This document shows, piece by piece, positions 1 through 7,403 of a stretch of DNA of 11,212 bases. A program made the translations under genes and the position numbers. The DNA is taken from positions 1 to 11,212 of the forward strand of contig NKIE01000050.1 of assembly GCA_002256055.1 (NCBI GenBank), read 5' to 3'. The notes beneath the pieces are model-generated. The model was not told where the DNA came from. It saw only the letters and a list, made by a program, of their open reading frames with translations, and did not search any database. The DNA comes from Pseudomonas sp. PGPPP3. GTDB taxonomy: Bacteria; Pseudomonadota; Gammaproteobacteria; Pseudomonadales; Pseudomonadaceae. Positions within the stretch are counted from its first letter, which is position 1. Each line of letters begins with the position of its first letter.

Positions 1-1
1 G

Positions 2-1129
2 GCCCTTTTCGCCCGCGCCAACGAATTACAGGCGGACGGTCATGATGTGATCCATCTGGAGATCGGCGAGCCAGACTTCACCACCGCGGCCCCCATTGTC
101 GCCGCCGGGCAGGCAGCCCTGGCCAATGGGCATACCCGTTACACCGCGGCGCGTGGTTTGCCGCAGCTGCGTGAAGCCATCAGTGGTTTTTATGCCCAGC
201 GTTACGGCGTGAATATCGATCCGCAACGCATTCTGATTACCCCCGGCGGCTCAGGCGCGCTGTTGCTGGCCAGCAGCCTGTTGGTCGACCCCGGCAAGCA
301 CTGGCTGCTGGCGGACCCCGGTTACCCGTGCAACCGCCACTTTCTGCGTTTGGTGGAAGGTGCGGCGCAGCTGGTGCCGGTTGGCCCTGAGGTGCGTTAC
401 CAGTTGAATGCCGATCTAGTCGAGCGCTACTGGGATCAGGACAGTGTCGGCGCCCTGGTGGCCTCGCCGGCTAACCCCACAGGTACGCTGCTGAGTCGCG
501 ATGAGCTGGCGGGCCTGTCGCGGGCCCTGCGTGAACGCGGCGGCCATTTGGTGGTGGACGAGATCTACCACGGCCTGACCTACGGCGTGGACGCGGCCAG
601 CGTGCTGGAAGTGGACGACGACGCCTTTGTGCTCAACAGCTTCTCCAAGTATTTCGGCATGACCGGCTGGCGCTTGGGGTGGCTGGTAGCACCGGAGGCG
701 GCGGTGCCGGAACTGGAGAAGCTGGCGCAGAACCTCTACATCAGCGCCTCGACCATCGCCCAGCACGCAGCGCTGGCGTGTTTTGAACCGGCCACCCTGG
801 CGATCCTCGAAGAGCGCCGGCATGAGTTCCAGCGCCGCCGCGACTTCCTGCTGCCGGCCCTGCGGGAACTGGGTTTCGGCATTGCCGTGGAGCCTGAGGG
901 CGCCTTCTATTTATATTCCGACATCAGTGCCTTCGGCGGCGACGCCTTCGCCTTCTGCCGGCACTTCTTGGAAACCGAGCACGTGGCGTTCACGCCGGGG
1001 CTGGATTTCGGCCGCTACCAGGCCAGCCAGCATGTGCGCTTTGCCTACACGCAAAGCCTGCCGCGCCTGCAGCAGGCGGTTGAGCGAATTGCCCGCGGCT
1101 TGCAGAGCTGGCGCCCCGATGCAGTTTGA
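2..1129 (+). CDS. PLP-dependent aminotransferase, class I/II (5'-truncated)
   Basis: Fold-type I pyridoxal-phosphate aminotransferase of the aspartate/aromatic aminotransferase superfamily, transferring an amino group between an amino acid and a 2-oxo acid in the cytoplasm. The frame is open from base 2, and the residues before the first internal start codon (GTG at 47) still read as a normal family N-terminus ([20 protein letters not shown]), so the true start lies a little upstream of the window. Visible landmarks are the IGEPDF substrate loop, the SPANPTG motif, the VVDEIYHGL segment with the Asp that contacts the PLP ring nitrogen, and [16 protein letters not shown], whose Lys (codon 647-649, residue 216 of the visible part) should form the Schiff base. 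The C-terminal end is intact. The stop overlaps the sfsA start by 11 bases, which suggests translational coupling. The exact substrate cannot be read from the sequence. Confidence 0.93.
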   Translation, partial: ALFARANELQADGHDVIHLEIGEPDFTTAAPIVAAGQAALANGHTRYTAARGLPQLREAISGFYAQRYGVNIDPQRILITPGGSGALLLASSLLVDPGKHWLLADPGYPCNRHFLRLVEGAAQLVPVGPEVRYQLNADLVERYWDQDSVGALVASPANPTGTLLSRDELAGLSRALRERGGHLVVDEIYHGLTYGVDAASVLEVDDDAFVLNSFSKYFGMTGWRLGWLVAPEAAVPELEKLAQNLYISASTIAQHAALACFEPATLAILEERRHEFQRRRDFLLPALRELGFGIAVEPEGAFYLYSDISAFGGDAFAFCRHFLETEHVAFTPGLDFGRYQASQHVRFAYTQSLPRLQQAVERIARGLQSWRPDAV

Positions 1130-1826
1130 TCCGCCGTTGGAGCAGGGGCGTTTGCGCAAGCGTTACAAGCGCTTTCTTGCCGACATTGAAACCGCCCGCG
1201 GCGAGTCGTTGACCATCCATTGCCCCAATACCGGCTCGATGTTCAATTGCATGCAGGAGGGCGGGGTGGTCTGGTTCAGTCGCAGTAACGACCCCAAGCG
1301 CAAGCTGCCCGGGACTTGGGAACTGAGCGAAACCCCGCAAGGGCGGTTGGCCTGCGTGAACACCGCGCGGGCCAACCGCCTGGTGGAAGAAGCCCTGCAC
1401 GCCGGGGTGATCAGCGAACTGCACGGCTTTACTGCGCTGCGTCGGGAAGTGCCTTATGGCGAGGAGCGCAGCCGCATCGACTTTCGTTTGGACTATCCGA
1501 GTGGTCCGGCTTACGTGGAAGTCAAAAGTGTCACCCTGGGGTTTGCCGATTCTCGCGTGGCGGCCTTTCCCGATGCCGTGACCGAGCGTGGCGCCAAGCA
1601 CCTGCGCGAGTTGGCTACTTTGGCGCGTAACGGCGTGCGCGCGGTGCAGCTGTATTGCGTCAATCTGTCGGGAATCGACGCGGTGCGCCCCGCGGTGGAG
1701 ATCGATCCGCGCTATGCCGCGGCGTTGCGCGAGGCGCAGGCCGCGGGGGTAGAGGTGCTGGCCTATGGCAGCGAAATCAGCCCGCAGGCGATTCGTCTTA
1801 CCCGGCGTCTGGCGCTCAGTCTGTAA
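1119..1826 (+). CDS. sfsA: SfsA family protein (sugar fermentation stimulation protein homologue)
   Basis: The 235-residue product is close to the length of E. coli SfsA (234). E. coli SfsA is described as a non-specific DNA-binding protein linked to maltose metabolism; its biochemical role is not settled. The family pattern is clear: IHCPNTGSM near residues 33-41, [14 protein letters not shown] at 80-93, then a PD-(D/E)XK-like core with Asp121 in SRIDF and Glu134-Val-Lys136 in AYVEVKS, followed by [13 protein letters not shown] at 150-162. The ATG at 1119 was chosen because translation from it gives [10 protein letters not shown], the family's normal N-terminus; the same frame is open further upstream inside the aminotransferase gene but that part is unrelated. 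It overlaps the aminotransferase stop by 11 bases, and its own stop overlaps the Rieske gene on the other strand. Identification is firm, cellular function is not. Confidence 0.95.
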   Translation: MQFDPPLEQGRLRKRYKRFLADIETARGESLTIHCPNTGSMFNCMQEGGVVWFSRSNDPKRKLPGTWELSETPQGRLACVNTARANRLVEEALHAGVISELHGFTALRREVPYGEERSRIDFRLDYPSGPAYVEVKSVTLGFADSRVAAFPDAVTERGAKHLRELATLARNGVRAVQLYCVNLSGIDAVRPAVEIDPRYAAALREAQAAGVEVLAYGSEISPQAIRLTRRLALSL

Positions 1827-2133
1827 TCCAGATGCCGTCGGCGTCTTCGCTGCAATTCAGTGCTTTCAGTGACTGGCCACTGCAGGGGCCGGCCACGCAT
1901 TCGCCGGACTCGATCAGAAACAGCGCGCCGTGGGTGGCGCATTGAATCAGGCTATTGCTGTGGTCGAGAAATTGGTCGGGCTGCCATTCCAGCGGGATAC
2001 CACGGTGCGGGCAGCGGTTTTGGTAGGCGTACACCTGACCTTCGCGGCGCACCACCAGCAGCTTCAGCTCGGCCAAGGCAAAGCCGCGGCTCTGGCCTTC
2101 GGTCAGCTCGTTGGGGGCGCATAGACGGATCAT
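1816..2133 (-). CDS. Small Rieske [2Fe-2S] ferredoxin-like protein
   Basis: A 105-residue stand-alone Rieske domain. The cluster-binding pattern is complete: Cys41-Pro-His43 and, 21 residues on, Cys65-Ala-Thr-His68. Two Cys and two His would hold the [2Fe-2S] cluster. There is no signal peptide or membrane segment, so it is probably a cytoplasmic electron carrier or a ferredoxin subunit of an oxygenase; its redox partner is not in the window. The ATG at 2131-2133 is preferred over the in-frame GTG four codons upstream (2143-2145), because GGAG lies 6 bases before the ATG and overlaps the GTG itself. It is convergent with sfsA and the coding ends overlap by 11 bases. It lies 88 bases downstream of phuR on the same strand, so low-level read-through is possible, but a link to haem uptake is not shown. 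Confidence 0.88.
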   Translation of the reverse strand: MIRLCAPNELTEGQSRGFALAELKLLVVRREGQVYAYQNRCPHRGIPLEWQPDQFLDHSNSLIQCATHGALFLIESGECVAGPCSGQSLKALNCSEDADGIWITD

Positions 2134-2192
2134 CGGGGGCTCCACAGTGGGGCGGCATTATCCGCTACTGCGTCGATGTGCCTGGAAAAGGG

Positions 2193-2208
2193 GGCGCGTC
2201 CGTGCGCC
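2193..2208 (-). terminator. Possible weak terminator after phuR
   Basis: On the minus strand, 13 bases past the phuR stop, GGCGC and GCGCC form a 5-bp stem around a 6-base loop. A C-rich stretch and a run of four T (the AAAA at 2186-2189 on the plus strand) follow. The stem is short and the T run is brief, so termination would be inefficient. Position supports it more than strength does. Confidence 0.3.
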
Positions 2209-2221
2209 AGGGGGGAAGGTA

Positions 2222-4498
2222 TCAGATTTCCCAGATCAGATTGACCGCCGCGTAGCGTCCGGGTTGACTGTAACGGCCGAGGCCGGCGCTGCTGGTGCTC
2301 AGCCCGCGCACATCACCCCACTGCCAGTACTGCATGTCGGTAAGGTTGTACAGGCCGCCATTCACGCCGACTTCTTCGCTCAGTTGCCAGTAACCCAGCA
2401 GGTCGAGGGTGCCGTAGCCCGAGGGCTGATACTGGTTGGCTGTCTGGGTCTCGTCGATGCGGTCCTTGGCGGCCACCAGGGTCCAGGCCAGCTCACCGCC
2501 GTATTGGTTGTTGGGCGCGTCATAGGCCAGACCCAGCACGCTCTTCAGCGGGTCGATGCTGTTCAGCGGCTGGCCGCTGTCTTCATCCTTGCCGCGGGCA
2601 TAGGCAATGGCACCGCGCAATTTGCTGCCGGCGGGCAGGCCGATGCTGTCGAGGAATAATTCGCCGCGGGCCTCGGCGCCACGGATGGTCACACGGTCGA
2701 GGTTCTGCGCTTGAAAGGTCAGGCGGCCGTTGCCGGTGGGGTCGTCGGCCAGGGTGACCTGCTCGATAAAGTCATCGTACTGGTTGTAGAACAGCGCCAG
2801 TCCCCAGTTGCCTGCGGCGTATTGGCCGCGCAGGCCGGTTTCGAAGCTGTTGCTGGTTTCCGGTTTGAGGCGGGTGTTGGCGATGGTTTGATAGTTGCTC
2901 TGCACGTTGACGAATTCACCGAAGATGTCGATGGCTTCCGGCGCGCGGAAGCCGGCGGCGTACTGGCCGTAAACGCTGTGGGCGTCATCCAGTTGGTAGG
3001 TGGCGGCTAGCTTGGGTGACAGGTGGCTGTCGCTGAAGCTGTCAGGGTCACGCTCCAACGGGTTGCCCTTGAGGTATTCGGCAGTGGCATCCGGCTTGAG
3101 CTGGTAGTAGTCGTAGCGCAGGCCGGCGAGCAGATTCCAGCGCCCGATGTCGAGGCTGTCCTGGACGAACAAGGCATATTCGTTGCTGCTTGGGTCGGGG
3201 AAGTCGCTGAGCGGGAAGGGCTCCGGATTGGTGTACGGCAGGCCGGTGACCGTGTTGATTTCGCGGCCCTTGCGCAGGTCGCTGCTGTCGCTGCGCTTGA
3301 GGTCGACGCCGTAAGTCAGCAGGTGCTCGCTGTCACCCAGGCTGAAGCCTTTTTTCAGCTGACTGGTGAGGCTCCACACGTCTTCTTCATACACTGAGTC
3401 GCGGCTGCGTTGGCGCAGTGCTGCGCTGGCCGGTGGCGTGCTGCTGGCGCCCATGCCGACCCAACTGTAGCGCTGCTGATCGGTGCGCTGGCGGGTCTGG
3501 CTGGTCTGGTAGTTGAGCTGCCAGTTGACCTGATCGGCCAGCAGGCTGCCCAGCTGGAAGCTGTGCTCCAGGCCGATGCGCTGGCGGTCGCTGCTGTCGC
3601 GGGCATCGCTGCTGCGGACCAGGGTATTGCTGAACATCGGCCCGCCGATCGGGATGCTGCTGGCCTTGTCGTATTCGCTGCGCACCTGGGTATTGGCATC
3701 ATCGGCGAAGCGTTCGTAAACCAGTTGCAGGCGGTCGCCTTCGGCATAGTCCCAGCCCAGTTTGGCCAGCAGGTTGTCGGTGGTGAAGTCCACCGGGTTG
3801 GCGCTCTGGCGGGTATCGCCGTTGCCGCCAGTGCCGCCAAAGCTATCGATGGCCTGGCCACTGCGCCGACTAACGTGCAGCAGGGCGTCGAACTGATCCT
3901 GGCGGCCGGCCAGGGTGGCGCTGCGTTGCCAGCTGTCGTCGCTGCCGTCGTAGCCGGTTTTCAGCCGCGCGAAGCTGTCATCGCCTGGCTCGAGATAGTC
4001 ACCGGCGTCCTTGGTGATAAAGCTCACCGCGCCGCCGATGGCGTCACTGCCGTACAGGGTGCTGGCCGGGCCGCGGATGATCTCGACCTGCTTCACCGTG
4101 TCCAGGTCGATGTAGTTGCGCTGGGCGCTGAGGAAGGGGCCGAAGGTAAAGGAATCGGGTACGCCGACACCGTCGACCTGGGTCAGTACGCGATTGCCGC
4201 CGATGCCGCGGATGCTGAAGCCGGACAGGCCGAAGCGGCTGCCGCTGCCGCCTACTGAAACGCCGGGTTGATAGCGGATCAGGTCCTTGCTGTTTTTGAT
4301 CTGCTGCTGATCGATTTGCCGCGCGTCCACCACGCTGACCGTGCTCGGCACGCTGCCGATGCTTTGTTCGTTGCGGGTGGCGGTCACGGTGACCGTGTCG
4401 AACTGGGTGGGGTTCTTCTCGGCGGCCAGGGCCAGGGCGGGCGACAGCATGAGCAGGGCCAGCAGCGGGCGTTGGCGGAACGGGGGACGCAAGGGCAT
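2222..4498 (-). CDS. phuR: TonB-dependent haem/haemoglobin outer-membrane receptor, PhuR/HasR type
   Basis: A 758-residue outer-membrane receptor that would bind haem or haem-protein outside the cell and import haem using TonB energy. A signal peptide covers residues 1-25 (ALALA before AEKNP). The TonB box DTVTVTA is at 34-40, the plug domain at about 45-165 (VEIIRGPASTLYGSDAIGGA), and a 22-strand barrel should follow. The haem-receptor motif FRAP is at 517-520; the usual NPNL is degenerate here (NTRL, 541-544, followed by KPETS). Tyr536 between them is the candidate extracellular haem ligand. The plug contains no histidine; the first His in the protein is at 208. The last residues are Trp-Glu-Ile, not the common aromatic end. 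AGGAG lies 7-8 bases before the ATG. It is transcribed divergently from tonB-phuST. The haem assignment rests on motifs plus operon context; another iron-compound substrate is less likely. Confidence 0.9.
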   Translation of the reverse strand: MPLRPPFRQRPLLALLMLSPALALAAEKNPTQFDTVTVTATRNEQSIGSVPSTVSVVDARQIDQQQIKNSKDLIRYQPGVSVGGSGSRFGLSGFSIRGIGGNRVLTQVDGVGVPDSFTFGPFLSAQRNYIDLDTVKQVEIIRGPASTLYGSDAIGGAVSFITKDAGDYLEPGDDSFARLKTGYDGSDDSWQRSATLAGRQDQFDALLHVSRRSGQAIDSFGGTGGNGDTRQSANPVDFTTDNLLAKLGWDYAEGDRLQLVYERFADDANTQVRSEYDKASSIPIGGPMFSNTLVRSSDARDSSDRQRIGLEHSFQLGSLLADQVNWQLNYQTSQTRQRTDQQRYSWVGMGASSTPPASAALRQRSRDSVYEEDVWSLTSQLKKGFSLGDSEHLLTYGVDLKRSDSSDLRKGREINTVTGLPYTNPEPFPLSDFPDPSSNEYALFVQDSLDIGRWNLLAGLRYDYYQLKPDATAEYLKGNPLERDPDSFSDSHLSPKLAATYQLDDAHSVYGQYAAGFRAPEAIDIFGEFVNVQSNYQTIANTRLKPETSNSFETGLRGQYAAGNWGLALFYNQYDDFIEQVTLADDPTGNGRLTFQAQNLDRVTIRGAEARGELFLDSIGLPAGSKLRGAIAYARGKDEDSGQPLNSIDPLKSVLGLAYDAPNNQYGGELAWTLVAAKDRIDETQTANQYQPSGYGTLDLLGYWQLSEEVGVNGGLYNLTDMQYWQWGDVRGLSTSSAGLGRYSQPGRYAAVNLIWEI

Positions 4499-4505
4499 GA
4501 CAAAA

Positions 4506-4510
4506 CTCCT
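4506..4510 (-). promoter_or_regulatory. Ribosome binding site of phuR
   Basis: The minus strand reads AGGAG followed by TTTTGTC and the ATG at 4496-4498, a near-ideal Shine-Dalgarno with a 7-base spacer. It fixes the phuR start, which also gives a complete signal peptide. Confidence 0.75.
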
Positions 4511-4619
4511 GAGGGCGTGGGCAAGGCCATCGACTGGCGACCTGCGGTCCTGGGCTTTGCGCCTCTGTGCCGGTTGCCGTGCGGTCGTCGTGGATGGGCG
4601 GCGCCGACCTTAAACGAGA

Positions 4620-4647
4620 TTGACACTCAAATGCAAATGAGTATCAA
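4620..4647. promoter_or_regulatory. 28-bp imperfect palindrome, candidate Fur operator between phuR and tonB
   Basis: The two arms read TTGAYACTCAwwTGCA towards the centre at 4633/4634, and 22 of 28 positions obey the symmetry. The right arm (GCAAATGAGTATCA) resembles the GCAAATGA-ATCA form of Pseudomonas Fur boxes, although the match to the classic 19-bp consensus is only partial (about 10 of 19 by hand alignment). It is the only AT-rich block in the region and covers the probable -35 elements in both directions, where a repressor would shut off both transcripts when iron is plentiful. Fur binding is inferred from symmetry, position and gene content. Confidence 0.6.
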
Positions 4648-4649
4648 AT
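4620..4649 (+). promoter_or_regulatory. Predicted sigma-70 promoter of the tonB-phuST operon
   Basis: A perfect -35 hexamer TTGACA sits at 4620-4625. The -10 is weaker: TCAAAT at 4644-4649 with an 18-base spacer, or TATCAA at 4642-4647 with a 16-base spacer, each matching four of six consensus positions. Transcription would start near 4656, leaving a short leader of about 25 bases before the tonB ATG. The promoter lies almost wholly inside the palindrome. The opposite strand has TTGATA at 4642-4647, a possible -35 for phuR, but no convincing -10 follows it; phuR would then have a leader of roughly 100 bases or more. Confidence 0.5.
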
Positions 4650-4679
4650 AGATTAACTCGTTTTAAGTGTGGAGGGCTC

Positions 4680-5333
4680 ATGCTGCGTTTTTCCTGCTTT
4701 TGCCTGCTCTCTCTGGCGTTGCACCTGGCCTGCGGTCAACTGCTGGCTCAGTCGCTGGGCGGTGCGTCACGGCCGCTGGCAGCGGCGCCTGCCGCTGCGC
4801 TTAGCGTGCAATTGTTGCCGTGGGAGCCTACGGCAGCTGTGGCCGAAGCCAGTGTTACGCCGCCGCAGCCCGCAGTGCGTCCGGCCGTAAAGGCTGTCGT
4901 GCAACGGCCGCCAGTGCCGCGCGCCGGGCCAGTCAAGCGCTCGGCGGCTAGCCCGTCCGCGGTGGCTAAGGCTGCAGTACCAACTAAGCCGTCTAGCGCA
5001 GCGTCCACACATGTCGCCCCACCGGCTGCGGCCACGTTGCGCGAGGTCTTCAGCAGCCAACCGCAGTTCGCCCAAGCGCCACCGGCACCGGTTTACCCAA
5101 GCCAGGCGCGGCGGCGCAATCAGCAGGGTGTGGTGTTGGTCGAGGTGCGCCTGGGCGCCCGCGGTGAGCAGCGCGAACGACGGCTGCTGCGCTCTTCCGG
5201 GGTCTCCAGTCTCGATCAGGCGGCCCTCAGTGCGGTGGCAGGTTGGCAGTTCCGCGCCGAGGTGCGCGATGGCCAGGCGGTGCCTAGTCGGGTGCAGATC
5301 CCCATTCAATTCACGCTCGCGGCCAGTCGCTAG
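4680..5333 (+). CDS. tonB: TonB-family energy transducer, probably dedicated to haem uptake
   Basis: A 217-residue TonB-like protein that links the inner-membrane proton gradient to outer-membrane receptors such as PhuR. A single N-terminal membrane segment spans residues 5-24 and holds Ser11 and His15 in an S-x3-H spacing, as in E. coli TonB Ser16/His20, the pair needed for ExbB/ExbD coupling. Residues 45-118 form a Pro/Ala/Val linker with scattered Lys and Arg, suited to span the periplasm. The TonB C-terminal domain is at about 128-214: PAPVYPSQARRRNQQG, VLVEVRLGARG, LDQAALSAVAGWQF and the final RVQIPIQFTL. GGAGGG lies 3-4 bases before the ATG, a slightly tight spacer. It is first in the rightward operon, 31 bases before phuS. 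No exbB or exbD is present, so it must borrow these from elsewhere. The family is certain; specificity for haem is inferred from position. Confidence 0.88.
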   Translation: MLRFSCFCLLSLALHLACGQLLAQSLGGASRPLAAAPAAALSVQLLPWEPTAAVAEASVTPPQPAVRPAVKAVVQRPPVPRAGPVKRSAASPSAVAKAAVPTKPSSAASTHVAPPAAATLREVFSSQPQFAQAPPAPVYPSQARRRNQQGVVLVEVRLGARGEQRERRLLRSSGVSSLDQAALSAVAGWQFRAEVRDGQAVPSRVQIPIQFTLAASR

Positions 5334-5364
5334 ACGGCCGTTTCATCTATCAGGAGTACTTTCC

Positions 5365-6435
5365 ATGCAGGCACACGCCCCACGTATTTCGCCCCACAAT
5401 GACCTTTATCTAGCCTGGCAGGTGTTGCGCCGCGAGCAGCCGGGCCTGCGCGCTCGCGATGCCGCCGAGCAACTGGCAGTCAGTGAGGCCGAGCTGACTG
5501 CCAGCCGCCTGCAGACCGATGCGCTGCGTTTGCGGCCGGAGTGGGCGACCTTGCTGCCGGCCCTGGGCGAGTTGGGCTACATCATGGCGCTGACGCGCAA
5601 TCAGCACTGCGTGCACGAGCGCAAGGGCTACTACCGCGACGTTACGGTGATGGCCAGTGGGCAGATGGGCCTGGTGGTGTCGGCCGATATCGACCTGCGC
5701 CTGTTTCTCGGTGGCTGGGCCAGTGTGTTTGCCATCGAGGAGCAAACCAGCCGTGGCACCAAGCGCAGCATTCAGGTCTTTGATCGTCAGGGCACGGCGG
5801 TGCACAAGGTGTTTCTCACTGCCGAGAGTCAGCTTTCGGCCTGGGAGCCTCTGCTGGAGCGCTTTCGTGCCGCAGAGCAAGGCCCGGAATTAGGCTTGCA
5901 GGCGCCGGTGGCGGCACCACCGGTCAAGGCCGACAGTGATATCGACCTGGCCGGTCTGCGCTCGGGCTGGGCGGCGCTGCAGGACACTCACCACTTCTTT
6001 GCCCTGCTGCAAAAGCACGGTGTGCGCCGCACCCAGGCGTTGCGTCTGGCCGGCGAGGAGTGGGCCGAGGCTCTGGCGCCCAGCGAGTTGCCCAAGATGC
6101 TGGAGGCGGCGGCCGCGACGGAGGTGCCGATCATGGTCTTTGTCGGCAATCAGCACTGCATTCAGATCCACAGTGGTCCGGTGCGCAACCTGCGCTGGCT
6201 GGACAGTTGGTTCAACGTGATGGACGCCGAATTCAATCTGCATCTGCAGTCCTCGGCGGTGCGTCAGCTCTGGCGGGTGCGCAAGCCCAGTACTGATGGG
6301 GTAATCACCAGCCTGGAAGCCTTCGATGCCGACGGCGAGCTGATTTTGCAGCTGTTTGGCGTGCGCAAGCCGGGCGTGGCTGAGCGCGAAGACTGGCGTG
6401 CCCTGGCCCACAGCGCCGCGTCGCTGCCGCGCTAA
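5365..6435 (+). CDS. phuS: Cytoplasmic haem carrier / hemin-degrading factor, PhuS/HmuS family
   Basis: A 356-residue protein, near the length of P. aeruginosa PhuS (354). In that species PhuS accepts imported haem in the cytoplasm and passes it to haem oxygenase HemO; related HmuS/ChuS proteins are reported to act on haem directly. The fold is an internal duplication, visible as TRNQHCVHERKGYY near residues 77-90 and VGNQHCIQIHSGPVRN near 258-273. The HisHis pair in DTHHFFALLQKHG falls at residues 209-210, the position of the PhuS proximal haem ligand His209. Position 212 is Phe. There is no signal peptide. The ATG is preceded by AGGAG with an 8-base spacer, which excludes the longer open frame upstream. 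It lies in one transcription unit with tonB (31-base gap) and phuT (74-base gap containing a hairpin). No haem oxygenase gene is in the window. Confidence 0.95.
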   Translation: MQAHAPRISPHNDLYLAWQVLRREQPGLRARDAAEQLAVSEAELTASRLQTDALRLRPEWATLLPALGELGYIMALTRNQHCVHERKGYYRDVTVMASGQMGLVVSADIDLRLFLGGWASVFAIEEQTSRGTKRSIQVFDRQGTAVHKVFLTAESQLSAWEPLLERFRAAEQGPELGLQAPVAAPPVKADSDIDLAGLRSGWAALQDTHHFFALLQKHGVRRTQALRLAGEEWAEALAPSELPKMLEAAAATEVPIMVFVGNQHCIQIHSGPVRNLRWLDSWFNVMDAEFNLHLQSSAVRQLWRVRKPSTDGVITSLEAFDADGELILQLFGVRKPGVAEREDWRALAHSAASLPR

Positions 6436-6447
6436 ATCTCTGCGCCA

Positions 6448-6480
6448 CGCCGGGCGACTGAGCCTCTGGGTCGCCCGGCG
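6448..6480 (+). other. Intercistronic hairpin between phuS and phuT
   Basis: CGCCGGGCGAC at 6448-6458 pairs perfectly with GTCGCCCGGCG at 6470-6480, an 11-bp GC-rich stem with an 11-base loop. It starts 12 bases after the phuS stop. No T run follows; instead a 10-base palindrome GGGTTAACCC begins at 6480. It is therefore more likely an mRNA-stabilising or partially terminating element that sets the PhuS:PhuT ratio than a full terminator. Confidence 0.6.
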
Positions 6481-6509
6481 GGTTAACCCTCCGTTGGAGT
6501 TTGTCGACG

Positions 6510-7403
6510 ATGAATACGTTGCGTGCCGCCCTGGGCGGCTTTGTATTGCTGATTAATAGCGCTGGGGTGCTGGCGACCGAACCGGAGCCTGGGCGTTGGG
6601 TCAGTGCCGGGGGCGCCTTGACTGAGTGGCTGGTGCTGTTGGGCGGTGAGTCGCGACTGGTCGGTGTCGATAGCACCAGTCAGCATCCTGCGTCGCTCAA
6701 GGCGTTGCCGGGTATCGGCTATCAGCGTCAGTTGGCCGCCGAAGGCATTCTCGCCCTGCGCCCACAGCTGTTGCTGGGCACCGAGGAAATGGGGCCGCCG
6801 TTGATTCTTGAACAACTGCAGGCGGCCGGTGTGCAGGTTGAGGTGTTGTCCGCACAGCCGCAGCTGCCGGCCTTGCAGACCAACTTGCAGCGCCTGGGGC
6901 AATTGCTCGGTGCCGAGCAGCAGGCGCAGCAGCACTGGATGCGGTTCAGCCAGCGCCTGCAGCAACAGGCGCAGTGGATCGCCCAGGCGCAACGTCAGCA
7001 AGCGGCGCCGGGCGTAGTGTTGTTGCTCGGTCATGCGGGCAGCAGCCCGATGGCCGCGGGGCAGGCGACCTCGGCACAATGGCTAATCGAGCGTGCGGGT
7101 GGACGCAACCTCGCCACCCATCAAGGCTACAAGGCGCTGTCCAACGAGGCGTTGCTGGCCCTGGACCCGCAATGGGTGATCGTCGCTGACCGCAGCCTCG
7201 GCGGCGCTGAGGCCATTGCGGCGCTGTTGGCGCACAATCCGGCCTTGGCGGCCACCCAGGCTGGTCGCCAGCAGCACCTGCTGTGGCTGGACCCGACCCT
7301 GTTGGTGGGTGGTTTGGGTCCACGTCTGCCGGACGGGCTGGCCGTACTGTCGGCCGCCTTATATCCTGCGGCGCAACCGCTGACCGCCCAAGGACCGCAA
7401 TGA
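6510..7403 (+). CDS. phuT: Periplasmic haem-binding protein of the Phu ABC transporter
   Basis: A 297-residue class III (cluster A-II) periplasmic binding protein of the PhuT/HmuT/ShuT group. It takes haem from PhuR and hands it to the PhuUV importer. Residues 1-22 form a signal peptide ending VLA, with TEPEPGRWVS starting the mature protein. The first lobe carries SAGGALTEWLVLLGGESRLVGVDSTSQHP and the haem loop GIGYQRQLAAEGILALRP; the Tyr in that loop is residue 71, equal to the Tyr71 ligand reported for P. aeruginosa PhuT. The second lobe contains WLIERAGGRNLATHQGYKALSNEALLALDPQWVIV. The ATG at 6510 is chosen over the TTG three codons earlier because GGAG at 6496-6499 is 10 bases before it. 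The stop overlaps the next start as ATGA (7400-7403), the usual coupling to the permease gene. The gene appears complete and ordinary. Confidence 0.94.
   Translation: MNTLRAALGGFVLLINSAGVLATEPEPGRWVSAGGALTEWLVLLGGESRLVGVDSTSQHPASLKALPGIGYQRQLAAEGILALRPQLLLGTEEMGPPLILEQLQAAGVQVEVLSAQPQLPALQTNLQRLGQLLGAEQQAQQHWMRFSQRLQQQAQWIAQAQRQQAAPGVVLLLGHAGSSPMAAGQATSAQWLIERAGGRNLATHQGYKALSNEALLALDPQWVIVADRSLGGAEAIAALLAHNPALAATQAGRQQHLLWLDPTLLVGGLGPRLPDGLAVLSAALYPAAQPLTAQGPQ

Noticed and set aside
3410..4258. 282-codon open frame on the plus strand opposite phuR
   Set aside because: It is antisense to the well-supported plug and early barrel region of phuR, has a low-complexity Ala/Val/Gly-rich product, and no family motif or ribosome site. 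Long antisense frames are expected in GC-rich genes.
4680..4740. Possible lipoprotein signal around LHLAC in the TonB-like protein
   Set aside because: The -3 position before the Cys is His, which does not fit a lipobox, and the segment is better explained as the TonB membrane anchor with its S-x3-H pair.
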